DNA of 64,000 nt from an uncultured Acidimicrobiales bacterium (GTDB lineage Bacteria; Actinomycetota; Acidimicrobiia; Acidimicrobiales; SZUA-35), in assembly GCA_937922805.1 (NCBI GenBank), contig CALAJV010000006.1, positions 1 to 64,000 on the forward strand, in the 5' to 3' direction. Below are positions 63,120 through 64,000 of the stretch, piece by piece. Numbering within the stretch: position 1 is the first letter of the stretch; each line of letters starts with the position of its first letter. The notes below the pieces were generated by a model. It did no database searches, was not told the DNA's origin, and saw only the letters and a list, made by a program, of their open reading frames with translations. Made by a program: the position numbers and the translations under genes.

Positions 63120-64000
63120 CTAGGAAGTGGGCTCGGCAATGAGGTCGGGGCCTTCTGCATTAACAACTCGCGCTTGTACGAACTGCCCAAATTCCACATG
63201 TTGGGGCAGTCGCACGACCCCGTCGATTTCAGGCGCTTCAGACGTTGTTCGGCCTATTCCGGGCTCGTCCACCAAACATTGAACGACGCTGCCAATTCGA
63301 GCGTCTTGGCGCTCCGATGTGATTCGGTCCTGAAGCTCGCTGAGTTCAGCTAGTCGCTCGTTCATCAACCCGCTCGGGATTTGATCGTCAAGATCGTAGG
63401 CGTGAGTGCCTTCTTCTCGAGAGAACGAGAAGAATCCACACCAATCAAGCTGGGTTTGCTCAACGAATTTGAGGAGCTGATCGTGGTCGTCCTCGGTTTC
63501 ACCCGGGTAGCCAACAATAAAGTTCGACCGGAAAGCGGCTGATGGTTCAACGGTTCGGATCCGTTCGATCCGTTCGGTGAAAATGTCTCCACTTCCCCAC
63601 CGCCGCATCCGGCGAAGCAGCGGACGAGAGACGTGCTGAAGTGATAAGTCGAAATAGGGAACCCCGGTCTGACATATCGTCTCGATCAGTTCCTCGCTAA
63701 GGTCCGACGGGTAGAGATAGAGGAGCCGGACCCATGGAACTCGGTCGGCAACGGCACGAACCAGTTCGACGATTTGGCGTTCACCTTGGCCTTGATCTCG
63801 ACCGTAAGCGGCTAGATCTTGTGCCACCAAGACAACTTCTGATACTTCAAGCGCCTCGACTTCAGCGAGAATTGACGAGATCGACCTTGAACGTTGCTTT
63901 CCGCGAAATGTAGGAATGGCACAGAATCCACAATTGCGGTCGCAACCCTCGGCAATTTTGACATATCCCCAAGGGGACGCTGACTTTGGCCTCGGCAGCT
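63120..64000 (-). CDS. rimO: Ribosomal protein uS12 methylthiotransferase RimO (5' part off the edge)
   Basis: The frame is open to the right edge (293 codons seen). The radical SAM cluster motif CDRNCGFC lies near the edge, preceded by PWGYVKIAEG and followed by AIPTFRGKQRSR, which is diagnostic for RimO. 'FIVGYPGETEDDHDQL' and a C-terminal TRAM domain (~last 70 residues) complete it. It methylthiolates Asp of ribosomal protein S12. An ATG at 63830 is internal and is not the true start; the N-terminal UPF0004 domain is outside the window. Confidence 0.93.
   Translation of the reverse strand, partial: LPRPKSASPWGYVKIAEGCDRNCGFCAIPTFRGKQRSRSISSILAEVEALEVSEVVLVAQDLAAYGRDQGQGERQIVELVRAVADRVPWVRLLYLYPSDLSEELIETICQTGVPYFDLSLQHVSRPLLRRMRRWGSGDIFTERIERIRTVEPSAAFRSNFIVGYPGETEDDHDQLLKFVEQTQLDWCGFFSFSREEGTHAYDLDDQIPSGLMNERLAELSELQDRITSERQDARIGSVVQCLVDEPGIGRTTSEAPEIDGVVRLPQHVEFGQFVQARVVNAEGPDLIAEPTS

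Overview
The window reads as chromosomal DNA of a moderate-GC actinobacterium. I infer an aquatic member of class Acidimicrobiia, but I could not compute GC content or run searches. Supporting signs are frequent GTG and TTG starts, a coenzyme B12-dependent ribonucleotide reductase (nrdJ) with nrdR, a lexA / LysM-protein / nrdR block, an actinobacterial-type dapD, an F420-type luciferase-like oxidoreductase, the tiny actinobacterial ribosomal protein bL37, and LexA operators of the actinobacterial TCGAAC-N4-GTTCGA type. There are no rRNA genes, convincing tRNAs, CRISPR arrays, transposases or phage genes.

Layout. 1-10.6 kb: the end of a DUF937 protein with 11-residue repeats, a molybdopterin oxidoreductase, an overlapping DUF192-rsmI-hslR run, ychF, an HhH-PHP phosphoesterase, a P-loop kinase, bL37, a phosphohexomutase and an enoyl-CoA hydratase. 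10.8-19 kb: envelope, signalling and unknown genes, namely a VOC protein, a hypothetical, an EAL domain protein, an LPKTG surface protein, a PfkB kinase, a secreted DUF1996 protein and an Mrr-like protein that has lost its nuclease residues. 19-26.4 kb: nucleotide and SOS control, with nrdJ behind an unusually long non-coding leader, a RibD-C reductase, nrdR, a LysM protein and lexA; at least four LexA operators lie between the last two.

26.4-38.7 kb: lysine/DAP synthesis (dapE, dapD, dapC, dapF) mixed with translation genes (hflX, miaA, miaB), a ferritin-like protein, two small membrane proteins, a kinase-fold protein without catalytic aspartates, and a pterin dehydratase. 38.8-45.4 kb: an endo/exonuclease-phosphatase protein, a tightly overlapping gnd-zwf-glk-pgl operon (oxidative pentose phosphate entry) and RNase Z. 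45.4-48.6 kb: an MFS transporter and recA, whose SOS promoter lies about 280 bp upstream of its start; recX is not beside it.

48.6-57.8 kb: a surface-glycan style island (fused GT2-GT4 glycosyltransferase, lipoprotein, LLM oxidoreductase, then a coupled run of sulfotransferase, coiled-coil protein, unknown protein and two GT4 glycosyltransferases). It separates recA from cinA, genes that are usually close in Actinobacteria. 57.9-64 kb: ilvE, cinA, a TAP-like alpha/beta-hydrolase lipoprotein, pgsA and the 3' part of rimO.

The items most worth following up are the nrdJ leader, the glycan/sulfotransferase island, the LexA operator array, the inactive Mrr-like and kinase-like proteins, and the overlooked bL37 gene.
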